A DNA stretch of 38,809 nucleotides from Streptosporangiales bacterium (GTDB lineage: Bacteria > Actinomycetota > Actinomycetes > Streptosporangiales > WHST01): the NCBI GenBank assembly GCA_009379825.1, contig WHTA01000056.1:1-38809 (forward strand). Direction: 5' to 3'. Shown here piece by piece: positions 17,278-25,565 of this stretch (its first letter is position 1; each line of letters opens with the position of its first letter). The notes under the pieces were generated by a model, which searched no databases, was not told where the DNA came from, and saw only the letters and a list, made by a program, of their open reading frames with translations. A program made the position numbers and the translations under genes.

Positions 17278-17487
17278 TCAGCCGAGGACGGTGACCACCA
17301 CGGCGGCGATCACGACCGGCAGCGTCAGCGCCACGATGCCCAGCCGCGTGTTCCGCCGCTTCTTGGTGACCTCCGCGGCCGAGAGTCCCTGCGCGAGGCC
17401 GTGCTGCGCGAGCGACTTCTCGATGAAGAAGTCGGCCACTCCCGCCACGGCGACGGCCAGTACCACCACGAGGACGGTGAACCCCAC
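17278..17487 (-). CDS. Small two-helix membrane protein
   Basis: A 69-residue hydrophobic protein: transmembrane helix at residues 3-18 (FTVLVVVLAVAVAGVADFF), a basic linker with TKKRRNTRLG, and a second helix at 50-68 ending in VVVTVLG. The linker and helix pattern predict a hairpin with a loop on the cytoplasmic side. GTG 17487 is chosen for GGAGG 6 nt before it; the frame is open to 17565, so a longer form is possible. It follows pspAB on the same strand and may belong to the envelope-stress operon. The family is not recognised and no function is assigned. Confidence 0.55.
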   Translation of the reverse strand: MGFTVLVVVLAVAVAGVADFFIEKSLAQHGLAQGLSAAEVTKKRRNTRLGIVALTLPVVIAAVVVTVLG

Positions 17488-17548
17488 CCACGACCTCCAG
17501 CTCGGCGACGAACGAGGAGGGTGTGCGATCACCCCCGCACGACCGAGG

Positions 17549-18118
17549 CTACAGGCCGGGTGCACCCCAAACGGGGAACCACCTGCTGGTGTCCTTCTCC
17601 ACCCGCAGGTCGTTCTCCACCTGGCTGCGCACCTGCAGCTCGAGCACGGAGTTGCGCTGCTGCGCGCCGCTGGGCGCGAACGGGTAGAACGAGCCCTGCT
17701 TGTACAGGTACACCAACCCGAGGGTGCGACCGTCGCCGTGCTCGAAGCCGACCAGCGAGCACAGCAGCGCCGGCCCGAAGCCGTTCGCCTCCAGCTCGGT
17801 GTTGACCGCGTGCAGGTCGGTGACGAGCCCGCTGACGTCCTGCGGGTCGTGCCGGCAGACCAGCCAGGTGTAGCCGTGCTCGTCCTTCGTCTTCTCGACC
17901 TTCGGCCCCTGGTCGGCGTCGAGCAGCTCGGTGACGTCCGACTGGGTCTGGTAGAAGGCCTGGCCCTCCATCTCCCGGTAGCACACCGAGCCCACGCCGG
18001 TCGGCTCGAAGCCCATCGCCACCTGCAGCGTCATCGCGGCGTTCGGCAGCCCGAACAGCTGGTCCAGGTTGGGCTTCGCCGGCTTCGAGCGACCGAGCAG
18101 CGCGTCCAGGAAGCCCAT
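17549..18118 (-). CDS. pspAB: PspA-associated protein PspAB
   Basis: A 189-residue soluble protein of the actinobacterial PspAB family, found only with PspA/HtpX. MGFLDALLGRSKP at the N-terminus, GVGSVCYREMEGQAFYQTQ and KQGSFYPFAP are recognisable; no catalytic motif is seen. It is presumed to act with PspA in membrane-stress response, mechanism unknown. ATG 18118 abuts the htpX stop codon with no gap (TAG then ATG), so translation is coupled. Confidence 0.85.
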   Translation of the reverse strand: MGFLDALLGRSKPAKPNLDQLFGLPNAAMTLQVAMGFEPTGVGSVCYREMEGQAFYQTQSDVTELLDADQGPKVEKTKDEHGYTWLVCRHDPQDVSGLVTDLHAVNTELEANGFGPALLCSLVGFEHGDGRTLGLVYLYKQGSFYPFAPSGAQQRNSVLELQVRSQVENDLRVEKDTSRWFPVWGAPGL

Positions 18119-19171
18119 CTACCGCATCCCGTGCGGCGGCTGGCCCTGGCCGCGCTGGTCCTGCTGGCCGGGCAGCTGCGGGTTCGCCGGCGGCTGCTGG
18201 ATCCCCGGGATCTCGTCGTACGACGGCCCCGGCATCCGCTGCTGGCCGGGCGCCACCTCGCCGAGCTGGGTGGAGATCTCGGCGAGCTGCTCGAGCCTGC
18301 GCTCGAGCGGCGGGTGCGTGGCGAACAGCGTGGAGAAGCTGAAGCCCTTGCTCTTCAGCGGCGCGAAGAAGAACGCGTTGTACGCCTCGGCCTTGCGCAG
18401 GTCCTTGGTCGGGATGTGCGCCATGCTGCCGGACACCTTCTGCAGTGCGGACGCCAGCGCCGACGGCTTGCCGGTGAGCAGCACGCCGGACCGGTCCGCG
18501 CACAGCTCCCGGTACCTGGACAGCGTGCGGATCAGGACGAAGCTGATGGCGTACACGAGCGCGCTCACCACGATCACGCCCAGCATGATCAAGGCAGCGG
18601 CCGCGCCGTTCTGGTCTTTGTTGCCGCCGCCGAGCGCCATGCCCCACAAGCCCATCCTCGCCAGCGTGCCGGCCAGAATGCCGATGAAGGAAGCGATGGT
18701 CATCACGGCGACGTCGCGGTGCGCGACGTGCGACAGCTCGTGCGCGAGCACGGCCTCCAGCTCCTCGGTTTCCAGCTGGCGCATGATGCCCGTGCTGGCG
18801 CAGACCACCGACTTCTTCGGGCTACGGCCGATCGCGAACGCGTTCGGGATGTGACTGTCGGCGATGGCGACCTTGGGCTTCGGCATGTCCGCCATCGCGC
18901 AGAGCCGGTCGATCATCGCGTGCAGCTGCGGCGCCTGCTCGGGCGTGACCACGTGACCGCGCATCGCCGCGAGCGCGATCTTGTCCGAGAAGAGGAACTG
19001 GACGGCGAGGAAGCCGCCGGCGATGAGGAGCACCCATACCCAGCCGCCCCCCTTCCAGAACGCCGCGATCAGGCCCGCGATGAACACCGTGTAGACGAGT
19101 CCGAGCAGGAACATCGTCAGGCCCATCCGCGCGGTGAGGCCTTTGTCTGGAGCGAAACGCGTCTTGGCCAT
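18119..19171 (-). CDS. htpX: HtpX-type membrane zinc metalloprotease (M48)
   Basis: A 350-residue protease with N-terminal hydrophobic helices (about 15-35 and 42-60), the zinc-binding HELSH (H144, E145, H148) followed by AHRD, another membrane segment pair (about 155-215), and the third zinc ligand Glu in SRYRELCADRSG. The C-terminal 50 residues are Pro/Gln/Gly-rich and disordered. It degrades misfolded membrane proteins. ATG 19171 gives the usual MAKTRF N-terminus; a GTG at 19183 is possible but overlaps the only G-rich ribosome site. It sits between pspAA and pspAB in a four-gene stress operon. Confidence 0.92.
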   Translation of the reverse strand: MAKTRFAPDKGLTARMGLTMFLLGLVYTVFIAGLIAAFWKGGGWVWVLLIAGGFLAVQFLFSDKIALAAMRGHVVTPEQAPQLHAMIDRLCAMADMPKPKVAIADSHIPNAFAIGRSPKKSVVCASTGIMRQLETEELEAVLAHELSHVAHRDVAVMTIASFIGILAGTLARMGLWGMALGGGNKDQNGAAAALIMLGVIVVSALVYAISFVLIRTLSRYRELCADRSGVLLTGKPSALASALQKVSGSMAHIPTKDLRKAEAYNAFFFAPLKSKGFSFSTLFATHPPLERRLEQLAEISTQLGEVAPGQQRMPGPSYDEIPGIQQPPANPQLPGQQDQRGQGQPPHGMR

Positions 19172-19189
19172 AGTTAGTTGCACCCCCGG

Positions 19190-19468
19190 TCAACCAGGGA
19201 TAAGTCCTTCCTCGTTCAGCGTCTCCGCCACCTCTGCCAGGTCGGCATCCTCGGCGGGTAGGACCACGTCTGAACTGACCAACGCGTCGACGGGCAGTTT
19301 AGTGCCCACCTCACGCACGCGGTCGAGTAGCGCGGTGAGGGCCTCCCTGAAGGCGGCTTCGTCACCGGCGTCGACCGCCGCTTGCAACGCGTCGTCCAGC
19401 TCGTTCAGGTGCTCGAACTCGGTGTCGGCGATCTCGTACTGATCGTCGTGGGAGATCCGTACGATCAT
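19190..19468 (-). CDS. pspAA: PspA-associated protein PspAA
   Basis: A 92-residue acidic protein beginning MIVRISHDDQYEI, the family signature, with a helical middle (LNELDDALQAAVDAGDEAAF) and a C-terminal EDADLAEVAETLNEEGLIPG. It is a dedicated partner of PspA in actinobacteria; its biochemical role is not settled. Its ATG overlaps the pspA TGA by four bases (ATGA), so the two are made in fixed ratio. Confidence 0.9.
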   Translation of the reverse strand: MIVRISHDDQYEIADTEFEHLNELDDALQAAVDAGDEAAFREALTALLDRVREVGTKLPVDALVSSDVVLPAEDADLAEVAETLNEEGLIPG

Positions 19469-20271
19469 GCCGACTCCCCCGGCCGCGCCTGCTGCTGCGG
19501 CGCTTCCTGGGCCGCCTCGGCCTGCTCCGGCGCGGGCTGCGCAGCGTCGAGCTCCTTCGTCGCCTCGCCGGCGGTGATCTCGTTACGCAACTGTTGCATT
19601 TCGTGCTCGACCTGCGAGTCGCTACCGAGCTGGTCGAGCTCGCGCTGGATGTCGTCCTGCCGGCCGGTACTGCTCACGTCCTCGATCGCACCGGACTCGA
19701 TGAGCTCGTCGAGCGCGCCAGCGCGCGCCTGCATCTCGCTCGTCTTGTCCTCGGCGCGCTGGATGGCCATGCCGACGTCGCCCATCTCCTCGGAGATGCC
19801 GGAGAAGGCCTCGTTGATCTTCGTCTGGGCCTCGGCCGCGCTGTAGGTCGCCTTGACCGTCTCCTTGCGGGTGCGGAACGAGTCGACCTTGGCCTGCAGC
19901 CGTTGCGACGCCAGGGTCAGCTTCTCCTCCTCGCCCTGCAGCTGCGCGTGCTGCTGCTGCAGGTCGGTGAACTGCTGTTGGACGCCGGACCGACGGGTGA
20001 GCGCCTCACGCGCCAGGTCCTCCCGCCCTTGGCTCATCGCCTGCTTGGCCTGGTTGGCCAGCTTCTCCGAAGACTGGTTGATCTGGTTCATCTGCAGCTC
20101 GAGCCGCTTCCGCGACGTCGCGACGTCGGCGACGCCCCGTCGCACCTTCTGCAGGAGCTCGAGCTGTTTCTGGTACGAGTAGTCCAGCGTCTCGCGGGGG
20201 TCCTCCGCCTTGTCCATCGCCTTGTTGGCCTTCGCGCGGAAGATCATGGTGAACCGCTTCAGCACGCTCAT
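19465..20271 (-). CDS. pspA: Phage-shock protein A / IM30 family
   Basis: A 268-residue almost wholly helical ESCRT-III-like protein that coats and stabilises damaged membrane. It opens MSVLKRFTMIFRAKANKAMDKAEDP (amphipathic helix then helix 1) and continues in long coiled coils (about 25-190). A Pro/Gln/Ala-rich tail (about 230-268) ends PGESA. ATG 20271 is the standard PspA start; a GAGGGGG lies about 11 nt before it. First gene of pspA-pspAA-htpX-pspAB. The 180-nt divergent gap to DUF3043 holds a TCGGATCCGA palindrome (20313-20322) but no clear pspF-type or other operator. Confidence 0.93.
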   Translation of the reverse strand: MSVLKRFTMIFRAKANKAMDKAEDPRETLDYSYQKQLELLQKVRRGVADVATSRKRLELQMNQINQSSEKLANQAKQAMSQGREDLAREALTRRSGVQQQFTDLQQQHAQLQGEEEKLTLASQRLQAKVDSFRTRKETVKATYSAAEAQTKINEAFSGISEEMGDVGMAIQRAEDKTSEMQARAGALDELIESGAIEDVSSTGRQDDIQRELDQLGSDSQVEHEMQQLRNEITAGEATKELDAAQPAPEQAEAAQEAPQQQARPGESA

Positions 20272-20414
20272 TTGCCGTGTAGCCCCCTCAGTGTCTGGCG
20301 CCAGCAGCATCGATTCGGATCCGAGTAGACCTCAAGCCTAGGCCAGTTGGCCGCTCAGCGGCGAGCCGCGGGCCAGGGGAAGTACCTCGCCGGCGAACAG
20401 GTAGGCAGCCGCCC

Positions 20415-20445
20415 TTGGCCCGGCGGTACCCGACCCGACTACCCT
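20415..20445 (+). promoter_or_regulatory. Leaderless-type promoter for the DUF3043 gene
   Basis: TACCCT (20440-20445) is a TANNNT -10 element followed by exactly 6 nt and then the GTG start at 20452, so transcription would begin at the start codon. TTGGCC (20415-20420) is a loose -35 with a 19-nt spacer. The GAGGG directly before the GTG is too close to act as a ribosome site. Confidence 0.6.
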
Positions 20446-20451
20446 GAGGGC

Positions 20452-21138
20452 GTGTTCCGACGTCGCACCGCGGCCGCTGCGGCCGAAAAGAACGGGTCAG
20501 CGGACGGGTCCAACGGGCCCGCCGAGGACGAGAACGCCCCTGCCACCGGCAAGGGGCGGCCCACGCCCAAGCGCCGTGAGGCCGAACGGCGCCGCCGCAC
20601 CTACGTGCAGGCGCCCAAGGACCGCAAGGAGGCTGCCCGGATGCTGCGCGAGCGGCAGAAGAAGGGCGAGACCACCGCGGGCGCGAAGACCACCCAGGAC
20701 GTCCGGCGCGAGCAGTCCAAGGCGCTGCGCAGCGGCGACGAGAGCAAGCTGGGTCCCCGCGACGCCGGTCCCATCCGGCGGCTGGTGCGCGACGTGGTGG
20801 ACACCCGCCGCGGCCTAGGCGGCTACTTCCTGTTCATCACCCTCGGTGTGCTGCTGTTCCAGATCTTGCTCTCCGTGGCCACCGGTCAACAGGTGATCAC
20901 TGCGGCGATGTCCACGCAGATCCAGACGTACCTGATGTACGGCTGGTACGGCCTGATCATGCTGGTCGCCTTCGACTCGTTCGTCATGGTCCGCAACATG
21001 AAGCGGATCGTGCGCGACCGCTTCCCCGACCACACGGAACGCGGCCTGAACATGTACGCGGTCATGCGGTCGCTGCAGATCAGGAAGCTGCGGCTCCCGC
21101 CGCCGAAGGTCAAGCCGGGCGACGCCGTACGCGACTGA
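20452..21138 (+). CDS. DUF3043 membrane protein
   Basis: A 228-residue actinobacterial protein. The N-terminal 110 residues are polar and strongly basic (PKRREAERRRRTYVQAPKDRKEAARMLRERQKKGE). Two transmembrane helices follow (about 121-140 and 155-176), then a basic C-terminal tail (RSLQIRKLRLPPPKVKPG). Function is unknown. The family usually starts VFRRR/MFRRR, which fits GTG 20452. Divergent from pspA. The 90-nt gap to the next gene may hold its own start signal. Confidence 0.88.
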   Translation: MFRRRTAAAAAEKNGSADGSNGPAEDENAPATGKGRPTPKRREAERRRRTYVQAPKDRKEAARMLRERQKKGETTAGAKTTQDVRREQSKALRSGDESKLGPRDAGPIRRLVRDVVDTRRGLGGYFLFITLGVLLFQILLSVATGQQVITAAMSTQIQTYLMYGWYGLIMLVAFDSFVMVRNMKRIVRDRFPDHTERGLNMYAVMRSLQIRKLRLPPPKVKPGDAVRD

Positions 21139-21228
21139 CGGCACGTCCGACGACTCATCCGGATCCGGCGGGGGAACCACTCGGGGCGCGCGAGGCGACC
21201 CCGCGGCAGGGAAGGGAGTCCCACGGAC

Positions 21229-22011
21229 GTGGCGGTTCCAAGCTCGTTCGAACCAGGAGCGGCCCGCTGGCTCACCAACATGGACAAGGTGCGCCAGGTG
21301 GTCAGGCAGGAGCTGGTGGCCAGCCAGCTGACGGCACACGTGCCCGCGGCGCCGGCCCGGATACTCGACGTCGGGTGCGGGCAGGGCAGCCAGACCATCC
21401 GGCTGGCCCGCAGCGGTCACCAGGTCACCGGGCTGGACGCCAGCGAGCGGATGCTGGATGCCTGCCGCAGCGCGCTGGCCGGCGAGGACGAGGCAACCAG
21501 GCAGCGGGTGCGCCTGGTCACAGGTGACGGCCACGCCGCCGTGGAGACCTTCGGCGCCGACGCGTTCGACGTGGTGCTCTGCCACGGCGTGCTCATGTAC
21601 CTCCCCGACCCGACGCCGCTGCTGCGCGCGCTGATCGGGACGGTGACCCCGGGCGGCATGCTGTCGGTGCTCGCCCGCAACGGCGACGCGCTCGCGCTGC
21701 GGCCCGCGCTGCTCGGCAACTGGACGCAGGCGAAGGACGCGCTCACCGCGCCCGCCACGTACGTGAACAGGCTCGGCATAGAGGCGCGCGCGGACCGCTT
21801 CGACGACATGGTGGCGAACCTGCAGTCGGTCGGCGTGGACGTGGAGCAGTGGTACGGCGTGCGGGCGCTCACCGACGCGCTGCCCGACGGCGCTCCCCCG
21901 GCGGACATGGAGCTGATCCTGACCTGCGAGGAGCTCGCAGGGCGCACCGACCCGTACCGCAGGATCGCGGCCCTGCTGCACTTCATCGGCCGGGTCGGCA
22001 GCGCCCGATGA
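21229..22011 (+). CDS. SAM-dependent methyltransferase, CmoM/SmtA-like
   Basis: A 260-residue class I methyltransferase with the SAM motif ILDVGCGQGSQ, acidic ribose-binding GLDAS and post-motifs VLCHGVLMYLPDP and VTPGGMLSVLARN. The region after the core (LLGNWTQAKDAL, YGVRALTDALP, CEELAGRTDPYRRIAALLHFIGR) resembles E. coli CmoM, which methylates tRNA wobble uridine-oxyacetate, but I compare from memory only. GTG 21229 has GGGAG upstream. Its stop overlaps the next gene's ATG (ATGA), so it is translated together with the dehydrogenase. The actual substrate here is unknown. Confidence 0.78.
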   Translation: MAVPSSFEPGAARWLTNMDKVRQVVRQELVASQLTAHVPAAPARILDVGCGQGSQTIRLARSGHQVTGLDASERMLDACRSALAGEDEATRQRVRLVTGDGHAAVETFGADAFDVVLCHGVLMYLPDPTPLLRALIGTVTPGGMLSVLARNGDALALRPALLGNWTQAKDALTAPATYVNRLGIEARADRFDDMVANLQSVGVDVEQWYGVRALTDALPDGAPPADMELILTCEELAGRTDPYRRIAALLHFIGRVGSAR

Positions 22012-24821
22012 CCGCCGCGTTCGCCAGGGCGCTGGCCAGCCAGCTGCCGGCCACCACACGCGTCGACCCGATGACCCGCGGCGCGTACGCGGGTGACGCG
22101 TCGCTGTACCGCGCGGTACCCGCCGCCGTGCTCTTCCCGCGCGACGTCGAGGACGTGGTCCGGGCGGTGCGGCTCGCGCGCGAGCACGGGGTGCCGGTGA
22201 CCTCACGCGGCGGCGGCACCTCGATCGCAGGGAACTCGCTCGGCCCCGGGCTGCTCGTCGACTTCTCCCGCTACATGAACCGGGTGCGCGAGGTGGACCC
22301 CGAGGCCGCGACGGTGGTCGCGCAGCCGGGCGCCATCTGCGACGACCTCACCGCCGCGGGCGCGCCTTACGGCCTCGCGTTCCCGCCCGACCCTTCCACC
22401 CATGCGCGCTGCACCATCGGCGGCATGGTGGGCAACAACTCCTGCGGCGCGCACTCGGCCGCCTGGGGCACGACCGCCGACCACGTCCGTGAGCTCGAGG
22501 TGCTGCTCGCCGACGGCCGCATCGTGCGGTTGCGCCCAGGCGGCAGCGGTGACGCCACCCTCGATGACCGGCTCACGGCGATCCGCGACCGGCACCTGGA
22601 GCTGCTGCGTACGGAGCTCGGCAGGTTCCGCCGGCAGGTGTCCGGGTACGGCCTGCACCGGCTGCTGCCCGAGCATGGCTTCGACACCGCGCGCGCGTTC
22701 GTCGGCAGCGAGGGCACGTGCGGCATCGTGCTCTCCGCCACCGTCGGGCTCGTGCCCACGCCGGCGGCGAAGGCGTTGCTCGTGCTGGGTTTCCCCGACG
22801 TCATCGCGGCGGCCGAGGCCGCGCCCGCGCTGCCGGCGCTCGGCGCGCTGACCGCCGAGGGGCTCGACGGCGAGCTGGTCGACGCCGTGCGGCGGCGGCC
22901 GGGCCGCGGACACGTCGGCGACGAGCTGCCGCCGGGGCGCGGCTGGCTGATGTGCGAGGTCGGCGGGGCGACCCCGGAGGAGGCGCTCGACGTCGCGAAC
23001 CGCATCATCGCCGCGGTGCCGCACGCGACGCACAGGGTCACCGACGACCCGGTCACCACCAGGTCGCTGTGGCGGGTGCGCGAGGACGGCTCCGGCATCG
23101 CGACCAGGGCGGCGGACGGCACCGAGGCCTGGGCCGGCTGGGAGGACGCCGCCGTACCGCCGGAGAACTTCGCCGCGTACCTCGGCGACTTCCGCACCCT
23201 GCTGGCCAAGCACGGCCGCAGCGGCATCCTGTACGGCCACTTCGGCGAGGGCTGCGCGCACGTCAGGATCGACTGGCCGCTGCATGAGCCAGGCGGCATC
23301 GCCGGGTATCGCAGCTTCGTCGAGGACGCCGCCGACCTGGTCGCCGCGCACGGCGGCACCGTCTCAGGCGAGCACGGTGACGGCCGGGCGCGGTCCGAGC
23401 TGCTGCCGCGGATGTACTCCGCCGAGGCGATGGCGGCGTTCGGCGCGTTCAAGCACGCGTTCGACCCCGACGGGGTGCTCAACCCGGGCGTCATCGTCGA
23501 CCCTGCGCCGCTGGACGCGGAGATGCGCTTCGGCCCGCCGAAGCGGCCGCACGCGTTCGTCTCCGTCCAGGCGCTGCACGCCGACGGCGGCTCGTTCAGC
23601 AACGCCGTGCGCCGCTGTGTCGGCGTGGGTAAGTGCCGGGTGCCGCACGGCACGGCCATGTGCCCGTCGTACCAGGCGACCAGGGACGAGGTGCACTCCA
23701 CCCGCGGCCGTGCGCGGCTGCTCGCCGAGATGCTCGAAGGCGACGTGGTCACCGACGGCTGGCGGTCCACGGAGGTACGCGACGCGCTCGACCTCTGCCT
23801 CAGCTGCAAGGCGTGCAAGAGCGACTGCCCGGTGGACGTCGACATGGCGACGTACAAGGCGGAGTTCCTGCACCACCACTACGAGGGGCGGCTGCGGCCG
23901 CGTACGCACTACAGCCTCGGCTGGCTGCCGCTGTGGCTGCGGCTCGCGCAGCTGGCGCCCGCCCTGGCCGGTCCGGTGGGGCGCACGCCGTCGCTGGCGA
24001 AGCTGGCGAAGACCGCCGCCGGGGTGGACCAGCACCGCGACCTACCGCCGCTGCCGGGCACCACGCTGCAGCGCGCGTTCCGCCGGCGCGGCTCGCGCGG
24101 TAGCGGCAGTGCCGGCACGGTCGTGCTGTGGCCGGACAGCTTCACCAACCTGCTCGAGCCCAGGATCGGCACCGCCGCCGTCGAGGTGCTCGAGGCGCTC
24201 GGCTACCGCGTCGTGATGCCGAAGAGTCCCGTGTGTTGCGGTCTCACCTGGTACTCGACCGGACAGCTCGGCGTGGCCCGCAGGGTCGTCGGCAACTCGG
24301 TCAAGGCGATCGCGCCGTACCTGGCCGCCGGTTACCCGGTGCTCGGGCTCGAGCCTTCGTGCGCCTCCGCGCTGCGCGACGAGGCACGCGAGCTGCTGCC
24401 CGACGACCCGCTGGTGGCGCGGCTGTCGCGGCAGCTGACCACGCTGCCCGAGCTGCTGGCGCCGCACGAGAGCAACTGGCCGTTCGGGTCGCTCGACATC
24501 GACGCGGTCGTGCAGGTGCACTGCCACCAGACGTCCACCAAGGGCGCGGCAGGCGACCTCGACCTGCTGCGGCGGATCGGCGTCCGGCCGGACCAGGCCG
24601 GGCCCGGCTGCTGCGGCCTGGCCGGCGACTTCGGGTTCGCCGCGGGGCACTACGAGGTGTCGCAGGCGTGCGCGGAGCAGTCGCTCTACCCGAAGGTGCG
24701 CGGCGCAGATACGGGCACGGTGGTCGTCGCCGACGGCCTTTCGTGCCGTACCCAGGTCACCCAGGGCACCGGGCGTACGGCCGTGCACACCGCCGAGCTG
24801 CTGCGTCGCGCCCTGCGGTGA
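22008..24821 (+). CDS. FAD/Fe-S D-2-hydroxyacid dehydrogenase (YdiJ/Dld-like)
   Basis: A 937-residue fused flavoprotein. Order: FAD-binding type 4 domain (about 35-210; SRGGGTSIAGNSLGPG, GNNSCGAHS), FAD-oxidase C-terminal domain (about 250-510; YGHFGEGCAHVRI, SGEHGDGRARSELLPRMY), ferredoxin-like segment with cysteine clusters near residues 537 and 598 (CVGVGKC, CLSCKACKSDCP), and two CCG heterodisulfide-reductase-type motifs near 743 and 867. This layout matches D-2-hydroxyglutarate/D-lactate dehydrogenases of the YdiJ type that pass electrons from FAD through Fe-S to quinone or another acceptor. Exact substrate not determined. ATG overlaps the upstream methyltransferase stop; the next gene's GTG overlaps its own stop. 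Confidence 0.88.
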   Translation: MTAAFARALASQLPATTRVDPMTRGAYAGDASLYRAVPAAVLFPRDVEDVVRAVRLAREHGVPVTSRGGGTSIAGNSLGPGLLVDFSRYMNRVREVDPEAATVVAQPGAICDDLTAAGAPYGLAFPPDPSTHARCTIGGMVGNNSCGAHSAAWGTTADHVRELEVLLADGRIVRLRPGGSGDATLDDRLTAIRDRHLELLRTELGRFRRQVSGYGLHRLLPEHGFDTARAFVGSEGTCGIVLSATVGLVPTPAAKALLVLGFPDVIAAAEAAPALPALGALTAEGLDGELVDAVRRRPGRGHVGDELPPGRGWLMCEVGGATPEEALDVANRIIAAVPHATHRVTDDPVTTRSLWRVREDGSGIATRAADGTEAWAGWEDAAVPPENFAAYLGDFRTLLAKHGRSGILYGHFGEGCAHVRIDWPLHEPGGIAGYRSFVEDAADLVAAHGGTVSGEHGDGRARSELLPRMYSAEAMAAFGAFKHAFDPDGVLNPGVIVDPAPLDAEMRFGPPKRPHAFVSVQALHADGGSFSNAVRRCVGVGKCRVPHGTAMCPSYQATRDEVHSTRGRARLLAEMLEGDVVTDGWRSTEVRDALDLCLSCKACKSDCPVDVDMATYKAEFLHHHYEGRLRPRTHYSLGWLPLWLRLAQLAPALAGPVGRTPSLAKLAKTAAGVDQHRDLPPLPGTTLQRAFRRRGSRGSGSAGTVVLWPDSFTNLLEPRIGTAAVEVLEALGYRVVMPKSPVCCGLTWYSTGQLGVARRVVGNSVKAIAPYLAAGYPVLGLEPSCASALRDEARELLPDDPLVARLSRQLTTLPELLAPHESNWPFGSLDIDAVVQVHCHQTSTKGAAGDLDLLRRIGVRPDQAGPGCCGLAGDFGFAAGHYEVSQACAEQSLYPKVRGADTGTVVVADGLSCRTQVTQGTGRTAVHTAELLRRALR

Positions 24822-25565
24822 GTGCGTCGTTCGAGGAGCTGCTCGACGAGGGGGCGGCCGGGCCGGTCGCCGGCTGGGACTTCTCCTGGTTCGCCGGCCG
24901 CGCCACCGAGCAGCGGCCGTCCTGGGGCTACGCCAGGCTGATGGGCGAACGGATGGCCGCCGCCACGTCCGCGCTCGACCTGCAGACCGGCGGCGGCGAG
25001 GTGCTGGCCGGGATCCCGCAGCCGCCGCCGCGACTGGTGGCGACGGAGGCGTGGCCGCCGAACGTCGCACTGGCGACCGAGCGGCTCGCGCCGCTCGGCG
25101 CGTCGGTCGTCGAGGTGGCCGAGGATGCGGCGCTGCCGTTCGCCGACGGGTCGTTCGACCTGGTGGTCAGCCGGCACCCGGTGGTCACCGACTGGCCGGA
25201 GGTCGCGCGGGTGCTCGCTCCCGGCGGTACGTACTTCTCGCAACAGGTCGCCGCGGGCTCGGTGCACGAGCTGACCGAGGCGATGCTCGGACCGCTCGAG
25301 CCGAGCCAGGCGCGCGACCCGCAGCGGATCTGCGCGGCAGCGGAGGCGGCGGGCCTACGGGTACGCGACCTGCGACGAGTGGCTGCGGATGGAGTTCTTC
25401 GACATTGCCGCCGTGGTGGTCTTCCTGCGCAAGGTGATCTGGACGGTCCCCGGCTTCGACGTGGACAGCTACCGGCTCGCCGAGGTGCACGAGCGGATCG
25501 TCGCCGAAGGCAGCTTCGTCGCGCACTCCAGGCGCTTCCTGCTGGACGCCGGCAAACCGGCCTGA
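24818..25565 (+). pseudogene. Second SAM-dependent methyltransferase, frameshifted
   Basis: GTG 24818 overlaps the dehydrogenase TGA by four bases. About 185 residues read as a class I methyltransferase (LDLQTGGGEVLAGIP, AEDAALPFADGSFDLVVSRHPV, VARVLAPGGTYFSQQVA). At about 25370-25375 the frame must shift by +1 (one extra or two missing bases) to continue into the expected family C-terminus RMEFFDIAAVVVFLRKVIWTVPGF and to end at TGA 25563-25565. Without the shift the protein loses that end and gains nonsense. The reading-frame break may be a sequencing error or a real loss; all other domain segments look normal. Substrate unknown. Confidence 0.75.

Noticed and set aside
20452-20454. GAGGG directly before the DUF3043 GTG as a ribosome site
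   Set aside because: Only one base separates it from the start codon; the TACCCT-N6 pattern explains initiation better.
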